Assembly (NCBI GenBank): GCA_030706015.1
Contig: JAUZPI010000158.1
Span: 1-5,612 of the forward strand
DNA length: 5,612 bases
Direction of reading: 5' to 3'
DNA from: Bacillota bacterium
Lineage (GTDB): Bacteria; Bacillota; Clostridia; Clostridiales; Clostridiaceae
The translations under genes and the position numbers were made by a program. Of this stretch, positions 1 through 4,918 are shown piece after piece. Numbering within the stretch: position 1 is the first letter of the stretch; each line of letters starts with the position of its first letter. The notes under the pieces were generated by a model. That model made no database searches. It was not told the origin of the DNA and saw nothing but the letters and a program-made list of their open reading frames with translations.

Positions 1-8
1 AAATTAAA

Positions 9-317
9 ATGGCAAAACAAAAAATAAGAATTAGATTAAAGGCTTTTGATCACACAATATTAGATCAATCAGCTGAAAAAATCGTAGAAACTGCAAAAAC
101 TACAGGAGCGAAAGTAGCAGGTCCAGTACCTCTACCAACTGAAAAAGATATTGTTACAATCTTAAGAGCTCCACATAAATATAAAGATTCAAGAGAGCAG
201 TTCGAAATAAGAACTCATAAGAGACTAATCGACATAATAAGCCCATCACCAAAAACAGTTGATGCTTTAATGAGATTAGACTTGCCAGCAGGCGTTGATA
301 TCGAAATAAAATTATAA
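9..317 (+). CDS. rpsJ: 30S ribosomal protein S10 (NusE)
   Basis: Protein of the 30S head. In the family it also acts as transcription factor NusE, pairing with NusB in antitermination and contacting NusG. The 102-residue product matches the usual bacterial length. It shows the early KIRIRLKAFDH strand, the AGPVPLPT turn (residues 37-44), the long loop ending in REQFEIRTHKR (62-72), and the typical C-terminus DLPAGVDIEIKL. The ATG at 9 gives the standard MAKQKIRIRLK N-terminus. Only eight bases precede it, so its ribosome-binding site and any upstream gene or promoter lie outside the window. It is normally the first gene of this operon, and the 76-nt gap to rplC is the longest in the window. 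Identification is essentially certain. Confidence 0.98.
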   Translation: MAKQKIRIRLKAFDHTILDQSAEKIVETAKTTGAKVAGPVPLPTEKDIVTILRAPHKYKDSREQFEIRTHKRLIDIISPSPKTVDALMRLDLPAGVDIEIKL

Positions 318-393
318 TCTGTAATAGATAACTATTACTAACTATTATGATCACAAGGTTGATCCGCTAATACGTTGAGGAGGTGCACGAGAA
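318..393 (+). promoter_or_regulatory. S10-L3 intergenic spacer with two small hairpins and L3 ribosome-binding site
   Basis: This 76-nt gap has no gene. A perfect 7-bp inverted repeat pairs 321-327 with 332-338 around a 4-base loop. The right arm lies in a near-perfect 10-bp direct repeat (329-338 and 339-348), so a second, slightly weaker partner exists at 342-347. A 5-bp stem pairs 349-353 with 360-364. Neither stem is followed by a T-run, so neither looks like an intrinsic terminator. A very strong Shine-Dalgarno sequence, GAGGAGGT at 377-384, sits 9 nt before the rplC ATG and appears unpaired. Regulatory function is inferred only. Confidence 0.45.
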
Positions 394-1023
394 ATGAAAA
401 AAGCCATACTAGGAAGAAAACTAGGAATGACTCAAATATTTGATAGTAACGGAAAGGTAGTTCCAGTTACAGTTGTAGAAGCAGGTCCTTGCTCAATAAT
501 CCAAAAGAAAACAGTTGAAAAAGATGGATATGAAGCGATTCAAGTAGGATATGCTGAAATTAAAGAAAAATTAGTTAACAAACCATTAAAAGGTCACTTT
601 GCTAAAGCAGGTGTTGTTGCTAAGAAATTCGTAAAAGAATTAAGATTAGAAGATACAAGTGCTTACGAAGTAGGAGCTGAAATAAAGGCTGATATATTTG
701 AAGCAGGAGAAAAAGTAGACGTATCTGGAGTATCAAAAGGTAAGGGTTTCCAAGGTACAATAAAGAGATGGAATGGTCACAGAGGACCAATGAGCCATGG
801 TTCAAAGTTCCATAGAGCAGTAGGTTCAATGGGTGCTTCTTCAGATCCATCAAGAACTTTCAAGAACAAGAAAATGCCAGGTCATATGGGTCATGAAAAT
901 ACTACAGTTCTTAACTTAGAAGTAGTTAAGATTTTACCTGAAAAGAACGTTATACTTATTAAAGGTGGAATCCCAGGTCCAAACAAGGGTTTTGTAGTAA
1001 TAAGAAATTCAGTAAAAGCGTAA
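394..1023 (+). CDS. rplC: 50S ribosomal protein L3
   Basis: Early-assembly 50S protein that binds near the 3' end of 23S rRNA. Its central loop reaches toward the peptidyl-transferase centre. The 209 residues equal the usual bacterial length. Visible marks are the N-terminal GRKLGMTQIF, the SKGKGFQGTIKRWN segment (114-127), the GPMSHGSKFHRAVGSMG loop (131-147), KNKKMPGHMG (157-166) and the C-terminal GGIPGPNKGF. At the site where E. coli L3 carries a PrmB-methylated glutamine in SIGQNQTP, this protein reads SMGASSDP, so that target glutamine is absent, as I expect for Gram-positive bacteria. The ATG at 394 is set by GAGGAGGT nine bases upstream. rplD follows after 24 nt. Confidence 0.98.
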   Translation: MKKAILGRKLGMTQIFDSNGKVVPVTVVEAGPCSIIQKKTVEKDGYEAIQVGYAEIKEKLVNKPLKGHFAKAGVVAKKFVKELRLEDTSAYEVGAEIKADIFEAGEKVDVSGVSKGKGFQGTIKRWNGHRGPMSHGSKFHRAVGSMGASSDPSRTFKNKKMPGHMGHENTTVLNLEVVKILPEKNVILIKGGIPGPNKGFVVIRNSVKA

Positions 1024-1047
1024 TTTAGTAGGAAAGGAGGATGCAGA

Positions 1048-1668
1048 ATGCCTACAGTAGGAGTTTTTAATAAAGAAGGACAAAAAGTTGCAGATATGCA
1101 ATTGGCAGAAAATATATTTGGAGCAGAAGTAAATGCTGATGTATTACATCAAGTAGTAGTTGCTTTACTTGCAAACAAAAGACAAGGAACTCAATCAACT
1201 AAGACTAGATCAGAAGTTTCTGGAGGAGGAATAAAGCCTTGGAGACAAAAAGGAACTGGTAGAGCAAGACAAGGTTCTATTAGATCACCACAATGGATAC
1301 ACGGTGGAATAGTGTTCGCTCCAAAGCCAAGAAGCTACAGAGTTTCAATTCCTAAATCAATGAGAAGAGTTGCTATGAAATCAGCTTTATCATCAAAAGT
1401 AGCAGCAAACGAAATAATAGTATTAGACAGCTTAGAATTAGCTGCACCTAAGACTAAAGAAGTAGTTAGCATGCTTAAAGCTTTTGAAGCTAAAAAAGCT
1501 TTAATAGTTACAGCTGAATCAAACGAAAATGTTTATAAATCAGCTAGAAACATTGAAGGAGTAGCAGTGATTCCTGTAAACAACATTAATGTTTATGATA
1601 TATTAAAGTATGAAAAATTCATAATCACTAAGGATGCTGTATCAAAAATTGAGGAGGTGTATGCATAA
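1048..1668 (+). CDS. rplD: 50S ribosomal protein L4
   Basis: 50S assembly protein whose extended loop lines the nascent-peptide exit tunnel. In E. coli it also represses its own operon by binding the S10 leader. The product has 206 residues, typical for the family. The tunnel loop is intact at residues 63-87 (KPWRQKGTGRARQGS followed by IRSPQWIHGG). It has the wild-type KPWRQKGTGRAR core in which macrolide-resistance changes are known in other bacteria, and none of those changes is seen here. The start ATG at 1048 is 7 nt after AAGGAGG (1034-1040). The ATG at 1041 is out of frame. Its stop TAA shares one base with the rplW ATG, and its last codons contain the rplW ribosome-binding site. Confidence 0.98.
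   Translation: MPTVGVFNKEGQKVADMQLAENIFGAEVNADVLHQVVVALLANKRQGTQSTKTRSEVSGGGIKPWRQKGTGRARQGSIRSPQWIHGGIVFAPKPRSYRVSIPKSMRRVAMKSALSSKVAANEIIVLDSLELAAPKTKEVVSMLKAFEAKKALIVTAESNENVYKSARNIEGVAVIPVNNINVYDILKYEKFIITKDAVSKIEEVYA
1651..1658 (+). promoter_or_regulatory. rplW ribosome-binding site inside rplD
   Basis: GAGGAGGT lies nine bases before the rplW ATG (1668) and is read in the L4 frame as part of the Glu-Glu-Val of the C-terminal EEVYA. With the TAATG stop/start overlap, this arrangement favours reinitiation of L23 translation by ribosomes finishing L4. Confidence 0.9.
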
Positions 1669-1964
1669 TGAAGTTAACAAGCTATGATATCATAAGAAAG
1701 CCTGTAATAACTGAAAAAAGCATGGCAGATATGGCTGCTAAGAAATACACCTTTATAGTTGATGTTCATGCAAATAAGTGCCAAATAAAGCAAGCTGTTG
1801 AAGAAGTATTTGGCGTAAAGGTTGATGAAGTTAAGACTGCAAATATTTTAGGTAAAACTAAAAGAGTTGGAGTTCACGTTGGAAAGAGACCTGACTACAA
1901 AAAAGCAGTTATTAAATTAACAGAAGACAGCAAAGCAATAGAGTTTTTTGAAGGAATTCAATAA
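1668..1964 (+). CDS. rplW: 50S ribosomal protein L23
   Basis: 50S protein at the mouth of the exit tunnel, the family docking site for trigger factor and the signal recognition particle. The 98-residue product has the usual size. Seen are the N-terminal DIIRKPVITEKS (7-18), KYTFIVDVHANKCQIKQAVE (26-45), VFGVKVDEVKTANI, and the basic KTKRVGVHVGKRPDYKKA segment (63-80). Glu16 in TEKS occupies the place of the E. coli chaperone-contact Glu18 by motif alignment. The start overlaps the rplD stop by one base (TAATG) and uses a ribosome-binding site within rplD. A 55-nt spacer with a hairpin separates it from rplB. Confidence 0.98.
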   Translation: MKLTSYDIIRKPVITEKSMADMAAKKYTFIVDVHANKCQIKQAVEEVFGVKVDEVKTANILGKTKRVGVHVGKRPDYKKAVIKLTEDSKAIEFFEGIQ

Positions 1965-1970
1965 AATATA

Positions 1971-1998
1971 GCTGTTATTGGCGAGAAGCCAGATAAGC
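1971..1998 (+). promoter_or_regulatory. bulged hairpin in the L23-L2 spacer
   Basis: An imperfect inverted repeat begins six bases after the rplW stop and ends six bases before the L2 Shine-Dalgarno sequence. Pairs run 1979-1982 with 1988-1991 around loop GAGAA. A single bulged G (1992) follows, then 1975-1978 with 1993-1996, a two-base bulge (1973-1974), and 1971-1972 with 1997-1998. That gives ten Watson-Crick pairs in all. No T-run follows, so it is not a terminator. It is more GC-rich than its surroundings. It could be a protein-binding, processing or translational control element. The structure is seen; the role is inferred. Confidence 0.5.
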
Positions 1999-2004
1999 GG
2001 AAAA

Positions 2005-2011
2005 AAGGAGG
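2005..2011 (+). promoter_or_regulatory. rplB ribosome-binding site that fixes the L2 start
   Basis: AAGGAGG stands eight bases before the ATG at 2020. Choosing the upstream in-frame TTG at 1978 would place this site inside the coding region and add 14 residues that are foreign to the L2 family, so 2020 is the real start. Confidence 0.95.
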
Positions 2012-2019
2012 AAAAATCA

Positions 2020-2853
2020 ATGGCAGTTAAAGGTTTTAAACCTACTTCACCTGCAAGAAGACAAATGACTGTTGCTACTTTTGAAGAGATAACAACATCT
2101 ACACCTGAGAAATCTCTTCTAGTAGAAAAGAAAAGAAAAGGTGGAAGAAACGCTCAAGGTAAAATAACTGTTCGTCATCATGGTGGCGGTGCAAAACAAA
2201 AATATAGATTAATAGACTTCAAGAGAAATAAAGACAATATACCTGCAACAGTTAAAACTATAGAATATGATCCAAATAGAACAGCTTATATAGCTCTTGT
2301 ATCATATGCAGATGGAGAAAAGAGATACATATTAGCTCCAGTTGGATTAAAAGTTGGAGACGTTATCGTGTCAGGTCCAGACTCTGATATAAAAGTAGGT
2401 AATGCTTTACCATTAAAGAATATACCAGTAGGTACAGTAATTCATAATGTTGAATTACAAGCTGGTAAAGGTGGTCAGCTTATAAGATCAGCTGGTACTT
2501 CAGCTCAACTTATGGCTAAAGAAGGAAACTATGCTACTTTAAGATTACCTAGTGGAGAAATGAGATACGTTAGAATAGAGTGCAGAGCTACTATCGGAAC
2601 AGTATCAAATTTAACTCACGAAATAGTTAATATAGGTAAGGCTGGTAGAAAGAGACACATGGGTATCAGACCAACAGTTAGAGGTTCTGTAATGAATCCT
2701 AATGACCATCCACACGGTGGTGGTGAAGGTAAGTCACCAGTAGGTCATCCAGGTCCACTTACTCCATGGGGTAAACCAGCGCTTGGTTACAAGACTAGAA
2801 AACATAAGAAATACTCAGATACGTTTATCGTAAAGAAGAGAAATAGCAAATAG
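2020..2853 (+). CDS. rplB: 50S ribosomal protein L2
   Basis: Highly conserved 50S core protein needed for subunit association, tRNA binding and peptidyl-transferase activity. From the corrected start the product is 277 residues, the normal length. It begins MAVKGFKPTSPARRQMTV, followed by GGRNAQGKITVRHHGGGAKQ (41-60), the OB-fold and SH3-like core (KYRLIDFKRN through LRLPSGEMRYV), and the C-terminal rRNA-binding tail. The tail contains DHPHGGGEG (229-237), with the histidine implicated in E. coli function, then GHPGPLTPWGKPALGYKTRK (242-261). A longer frame opens at a TTG at 1978, but that extension would run through the spacer hairpin and the ribosome-binding site. The stop TAG lies two bases before a strong hairpin in the L2-S19 spacer. 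Confidence 0.98.
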   Translation: MAVKGFKPTSPARRQMTVATFEEITTSTPEKSLLVEKKRKGGRNAQGKITVRHHGGGAKQKYRLIDFKRNKDNIPATVKTIEYDPNRTAYIALVSYADGEKRYILAPVGLKVGDVIVSGPDSDIKVGNALPLKNIPVGTVIHNVELQAGKGGQLIRSAGTSAQLMAKEGNYATLRLPSGEMRYVRIECRATIGTVSNLTHEIVNIGKAGRKRHMGIRPTVRGSVMNPNDHPHGGGEGKSPVGHPGPLTPWGKPALGYKTRKHKKYSDTFIVKKRNSK

Positions 2854-2854
2854 T

Positions 2855-2881
2855 TTGAGGAGAATTTTAAATTCTCTTCAG
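2855..2881 (+). promoter_or_regulatory. 12-bp hairpin in the L2-S19 spacer, possible translational switch
   Basis: The left arm 2855-2866 pairs with 2870-2881 over twelve consecutive positions (ten Watson-Crick and two G-U) around loop TTA. The left arm contains TTGAGGAG, an eight-base string also found in the real ribosome-binding sites of rplC and rplW, but no start codon lies at a usable distance. The right arm can alternatively pair over nine positions (2872-2880 with 2901-2909, two G-U) with the rpsS Shine-Dalgarno region. The two pairings exclude each other. No T-run follows, so a terminator is unlikely. The pairing is seen; switching is inferred. Confidence 0.55.
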
Positions 2882-2901
2882 TAACTATGTTCATATTTAG
2901 T

Positions 2902-2910
2902 GAAGGGAGG
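2902..2910 (+). promoter_or_regulatory. rpsS ribosome-binding site supporting the GTG start
   Basis: GAAGGGAGG, with core GGAGG at 2906-2910, lies eight bases before the GTG at 2919. All but its last base can be paired by the 3' arm of the upstream hairpin. Confidence 0.9.
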
Positions 2911-2918
2911 CTACAAAC

Positions 2919-3200
2919 GTGAGTAGATCAGTTAAAAAGGGACCTTTTGTGCAAGAAGCACTTATAAAAAGAATAAGCGAAATGAATGCAAGTGGAGATA
3001 ATAAGGTTATAAAGACTTGGTCAAGAAGTTCAACAATATTTCCACAAATGGTAGGTCATACTATCGCTGTTCATGACGGAAGAAAACATGTACCTGTATA
3101 TATAAGTGAGGACATGGTAGGACACAAATTAGGAGAATTCGTTCTAACAAGAACATTCAAAGGACACGCGGATACAGAAAAATCATCTAAGTTGAGATAG
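2919..3200 (+). CDS. rpsS: 30S ribosomal protein S19
   Basis: 30S head protein that partners S13 and contributes to the inter-subunit bridge and A-site tRNA contacts. The 93-residue product has the family length. It starts SRSVKKGPFV (2-11) and has KVIKTWSRSSTIFPQMVGHT (29-48), the VHDGRKHVPVYISEDMVGHK segment (51-70) and LGEFVLTRTFKGH (71-83). It begins with GTG, supported by the strong ribosome-binding site at 2902-2910 and by the family N-terminus. The most conserved family form around residue 37 is WSRRST, and here it is WSRSST, a mild variant. The 65-nt spacer before it holds the alternative-pairing hairpin. rplV follows after 20 nt. Confidence 0.98.
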   Translation: MSRSVKKGPFVQEALIKRISEMNASGDNKVIKTWSRSSTIFPQMVGHTIAVHDGRKHVPVYISEDMVGHKLGEFVLTRTFKGHADTEKSSKLR

Positions 3201-3220
3201 TGGGAAGGAGGTAGCTGCTA

Positions 3221-3556
3221 ATGGAAGCTAAGGCTATTGCTAAATATATAAGAATGTCCACAAGAAAAATAGCGATTGTGCTTGATTTAATAAGAGGTAA
3301 GAATGTAAATGAGGCATACGCAATATTACAATACACTCCAAAGGATGCGGCGGATGTTGTATACAAGGTTTTAAAGTCAGCAGTTGCTAATGCTGAAAAC
3401 AACTTAAATGCTGATTCAGCATCTTTATATGTTGCAGAAGCGTATGCAAATCAAGGGCCAACATTAAAAAGATTTAGACCACATGCTCAAGGTAGAGCAT
3501 TCAGAATAAAGAAAAGAACAAGTCACGTTACTATAGTAGTAAAAGAAAGAGCTTAA
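3221..3556 (+). CDS. rplV: 50S ribosomal protein L22
   Basis: 50S protein that touches all 23S rRNA domains, with a long beta-hairpin lining the exit tunnel next to L4. The product has 111 residues, the normal size. It has the N-terminal EAKAIAKYIRMSTRKIAIVLDLIRG helix region (split over residues 2-26), AVANAENNLN (55-64), and the tunnel hairpin GPTLKRFRPHAQGRAFRI (79-96). KKRTSHVTIVV (97-107) closes the domain. The hairpin has no deletion of the kind known to give macrolide resistance. The ATG at 3221 is 8 nt after AAGGAGGT (3205-3212). rpsC starts 18 nt downstream. Confidence 0.98.
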   Translation: MEAKAIAKYIRMSTRKIAIVLDLIRGKNVNEAYAILQYTPKDAADVVYKVLKSAVANAENNLNADSASLYVAEAYANQGPTLKRFRPHAQGRAFRIKKRTSHVTIVVKERA

Positions 3557-3559
3557 AAG

Positions 3560-3566
3560 AAGGAGG
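3560..3566 (+). promoter_or_regulatory. rpsC ribosome-binding site supporting the GTG start
   Basis: AAGGAGG lies eight bases before the GTG at 3575. It decides for this non-ATG start, which also gives the invariant family opening MGQKVNPHGLR. Confidence 0.93.
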
Positions 3567-3574
3567 GAAATCGA

Positions 3575-4243
3575 GTGGGACAAAAAGTTAATCCACACGG
3601 ACTTAGAGTTGGTGTAATTAAGGATTGGAATGCTAAATGGTATGCAGATAATAAAAACTTTGCTGATAACTTAATCGAAGATAACAAGATAAGAGAATTT
3701 CTTAAAAGCAAACTTTATACTGCAGGAATTTCCAAAATAGAAATTGAAAGAGCAGCTAAGAGAGTTAAATTAAACATACATACTGCTAAGCCAGGAATGA
3801 TAATTGGTAAGGGCGGTCAAGGAATAGAAGCTCTAAAGAAAGAACTTGCTAAGTTAGTAGCAGAACAAAATGTTTTAATAAACATTGTTGAAGTTAAAAA
3901 TGCTGAAGCAGATGCTCAATTAATGGCTGAAAACATAGCACAACAGCTAGAAAGAAGAATTTCCTTCAGAAGAGCAATGAAGCAAACAATTCAAAGAGCA
4001 ATGAAAACTGGAGTTAAGGGAGTTAAAACTTCATGTGCAGGAAGACTTGCTGGTGCTGAAATAGCTAGAACTGAGCAATATCATGAAGGAACAATTCCGC
4101 TACAAACACTAAGAGCAGATATCGATTACGGATTTGCTGAAGCTGATACTACTTATGGAAAAATAGGAGTAAAGGTTTGGGTATATAAAGGAGAAGTTCT
4201 TCCAGTTAAAAAAGTAGAAAAGAAGGAAGAAGTTAACGCGTAA
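3575..4243 (+). CDS. rpsC: 30S ribosomal protein S3
   Basis: 30S head protein at the mRNA entry channel. In E. coli it contributes to mRNA helicase activity. The product has 222 residues, within the family range. It opens GQKVNPHGLRVGVIKDWNAK. A type-II KH domain carries its GXXG loop as GKGG (78-81) in KPGMIIGKGGQGIE (72-85). The C-terminal domain has RISFRRAMKQTIQRAM (128-143), including Arg132, Arg133 and Lys136 equivalent to the E. coli helicase residues, then GVKGVKTSCAGRLAGAEIAR (146-165) and EGTIPLQTLRADIDYG (171-186). It ends in a short Lys/Glu-rich tail, as is common in this family. The GTG start is supported by its ribosome-binding site. rplP follows after 17 nt. Confidence 0.98.
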   Translation: MGQKVNPHGLRVGVIKDWNAKWYADNKNFADNLIEDNKIREFLKSKLYTAGISKIEIERAAKRVKLNIHTAKPGMIIGKGGQGIEALKKELAKLVAEQNVLINIVEVKNAEADAQLMAENIAQQLERRISFRRAMKQTIQRAMKTGVKGVKTSCAGRLAGAEIARTEQYHEGTIPLQTLRADIDYGFAEADTTYGKIGVKVWVYKGEVLPVKKVEKKEEVNA

Positions 4244-4245
4244 GG

Positions 4246-4252
4246 AAGGAGG
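4246..4252 (+). promoter_or_regulatory. rplP ribosome-binding site
   Basis: AAGGAGG is eight bases before the ATG at 4261 and fourteen before the second in-frame ATG at 4267. Spacing therefore favours 4261, giving the N-terminus MLMPKRVKHRK. Confidence 0.9.
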
Positions 4253-4260
4253 AATTACAC

Positions 4261-4704
4261 ATGTTAATGCCTAAAAGAGTTAAACATCGTAAGCAACAAC
4301 GTGGTAGAATGAAGGGTAAGGCTACTAGAGGTAACTTTATAGCATACGGAGATTATGCTATACAGGCAACTGAATGTGGTTGGATAACAAGTAACCAAAT
4401 AGAATCTGCCAGAATTGCTATAAACAGATACGTAAAAAGAGGAGGAAAACTTTGGATAAAGATTTTCCCAGATAAGCCAGTTACTGAAAAACCAGCTGAA
4501 ACACGTATGGGTTCCGGTAAAGGTTCACCAGAATACTGGGTAGCAGTTATAAAACCAGGTAGAATACTATTCGAATTATCAGGTGTTACTGAAGAGCAAG
4601 CAAGAGAAGCAATGAGACTTGCATCACACAAACTTCCAGTTAAGAGCAAGTTTGTTACTAGAAGAGATTTTGAGGAAATGGGTGGTGAAATTAATGAAGG
4701 CTAA
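4261..4704 (+). CDS. rplP: 50S ribosomal protein L16
   Basis: Late-assembly 50S protein near the A and P tRNA sites, needed for organising the central protuberance side of the peptidyl-transferase region. The 147 residues match Gram-positive relatives. Marks are the basic MLMPKRVKHRKQQRGRMKG start, GWITSNQIESARIAINRYVKRGGKLWI (40-66 in two parts), FPDKPVTEKPAETRMGSGKG (69-88) and SPEYWVAVIKPGRILFELSG (89-108). The C-terminus has ASHKLPVKSKFVTRRDFEEMGG. Arg82 in TRMGSGKG corresponds by motif to E. coli Arg81, which is hydroxylated there. Whether any such modification occurs here cannot be seen. Its 3' end overlaps rpmC by 11 nt in another frame. Confidence 0.98.
   Translation: MLMPKRVKHRKQQRGRMKGKATRGNFIAYGDYAIQATECGWITSNQIESARIAINRYVKRGGKLWIKIFPDKPVTEKPAETRMGSGKGSPEYWVAVIKPGRILFELSGVTEEQAREAMRLASHKLPVKSKFVTRRDFEEMGGEINEG
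4681..4688 (+). promoter_or_regulatory. weak rpmC ribosome-binding site inside rplP
   Basis: GGTGGTGA lies five bases before the ATG at 4694 and only partly matches the anti-Shine-Dalgarno sequence, mainly through GGTGA. It is the weakest ribosome-binding site in the window and fits initiation of L29 by coupling to the end of L16 translation. Confidence 0.6.
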
Positions 4705-4897
4705 AGAGTTAAGAGAAAAAAGTCCTCAAGATTTAACAGCTCAATTGACAGATCTTAAGACTGAATTATTCAGACTTAGATTCCAATTAGCTACAGGTCA
4801 ATTAGAAAATCCAATGAGAATAAGAGAAGTTAAGAAATCTATAGCCCAGATTAAAACCATCCTTAGAGAAGAAGAACTAAGGGCGATTGAACAGTAA
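4694..4897 (+). CDS. rpmC: 50S ribosomal protein L29
   Basis: Small two-helix 50S protein beside L23 at the tunnel exit. From ATG 4694 the product has 67 residues, the usual size: MKAKELREKSPQDL, then TELFRLRFQLATGQLENP (23-40) and MRIREVKKSIAQIKTIL (41-57), the family hairpin of helices. An earlier in-frame TTG at 4619 would add 25 residues, all within rplP and unlike any L29, so it is rejected. The start overlaps the rplP end by 11 nt, which suggests translational coupling. Two consecutive in-frame stops close the gene (TAA at 4895, TAG at 4898). rpsQ begins 21 nt after the first stop. Confidence 0.97.
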   Translation: MKAKELREKSPQDLTAQLTDLKTELFRLRFQLATGQLENPMRIREVKKSIAQIKTILREEELRAIEQ

Positions 4898-4905
4898 TAG
4901 CGAAG

Positions 4906-4911
4906 GGAGGT
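4906..4911 (+). promoter_or_regulatory. rpsQ ribosome-binding site supporting the GTG start
   Basis: GGAGGT lies seven bases before the GTG at 4919. No ATG is available near this position, and the GTG yields the expected S17 N-terminus MERGNRKTRIGKVVSDK. Confidence 0.9.
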
Positions 4912-4918
4912 CTGTCCT

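Noticed and set aside
154..354. Minus-strand frame of 66 codons opposite rpsJ
   Set aside because: It is a shadow of the conserved S10 gene. It is rich in Leu/Ile, as expected from reversed AT-rich codons, and has no convincing ribosome-binding site or family likeness.
373..389. Hairpin hiding the L3 ribosome-binding site (CGT with ACG)
   Set aside because: Only three pairs form and inner positions do not match, so it is too weak to matter.
620..853. Minus-strand frame of 77 codons opposite rplC
   Set aside because: It is a Leu-rich low-complexity shadow of L3 codons, not a plausible protein.
1978..2019. TTG-started N-terminal extension of L2 by 14 residues
   Set aside because: It would translate the spacer hairpin and the ribosome-binding site. 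ATG 2020 has ideal spacing and gives the exact family N-terminus and length.
2855..2890. Intrinsic terminator after L2
   Set aside because: The hairpin is strong, but the following bases have no T-run on either strand, and the operon continues with S19 directly downstream.
3187..3402. Minus-strand frame of 71 codons opposite rplV
   Set aside because: It lies opposite the S19/L22 junction and the conserved 5' half of L22, where the + strand is clearly the coding one.
4353..4649. Minus-strand frame of 98 codons opposite rplP
   Set aside because: It lies entirely opposite conserved L16 codons, and no family is recognised.
4619..4693. TTG-started N-terminal extension of L29 by 25 residues
   Set aside because: It lies wholly within rplP in another frame and does not resemble L29. 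ATG 4694 gives the normal 67-residue protein.
4904..4918. Small stem covering the S17 ribosome-binding site (4905-4908 with 4915-4918)
   Set aside because: Four pairs, one of them G-U, is within chance for any purine-rich site followed by TCCT.
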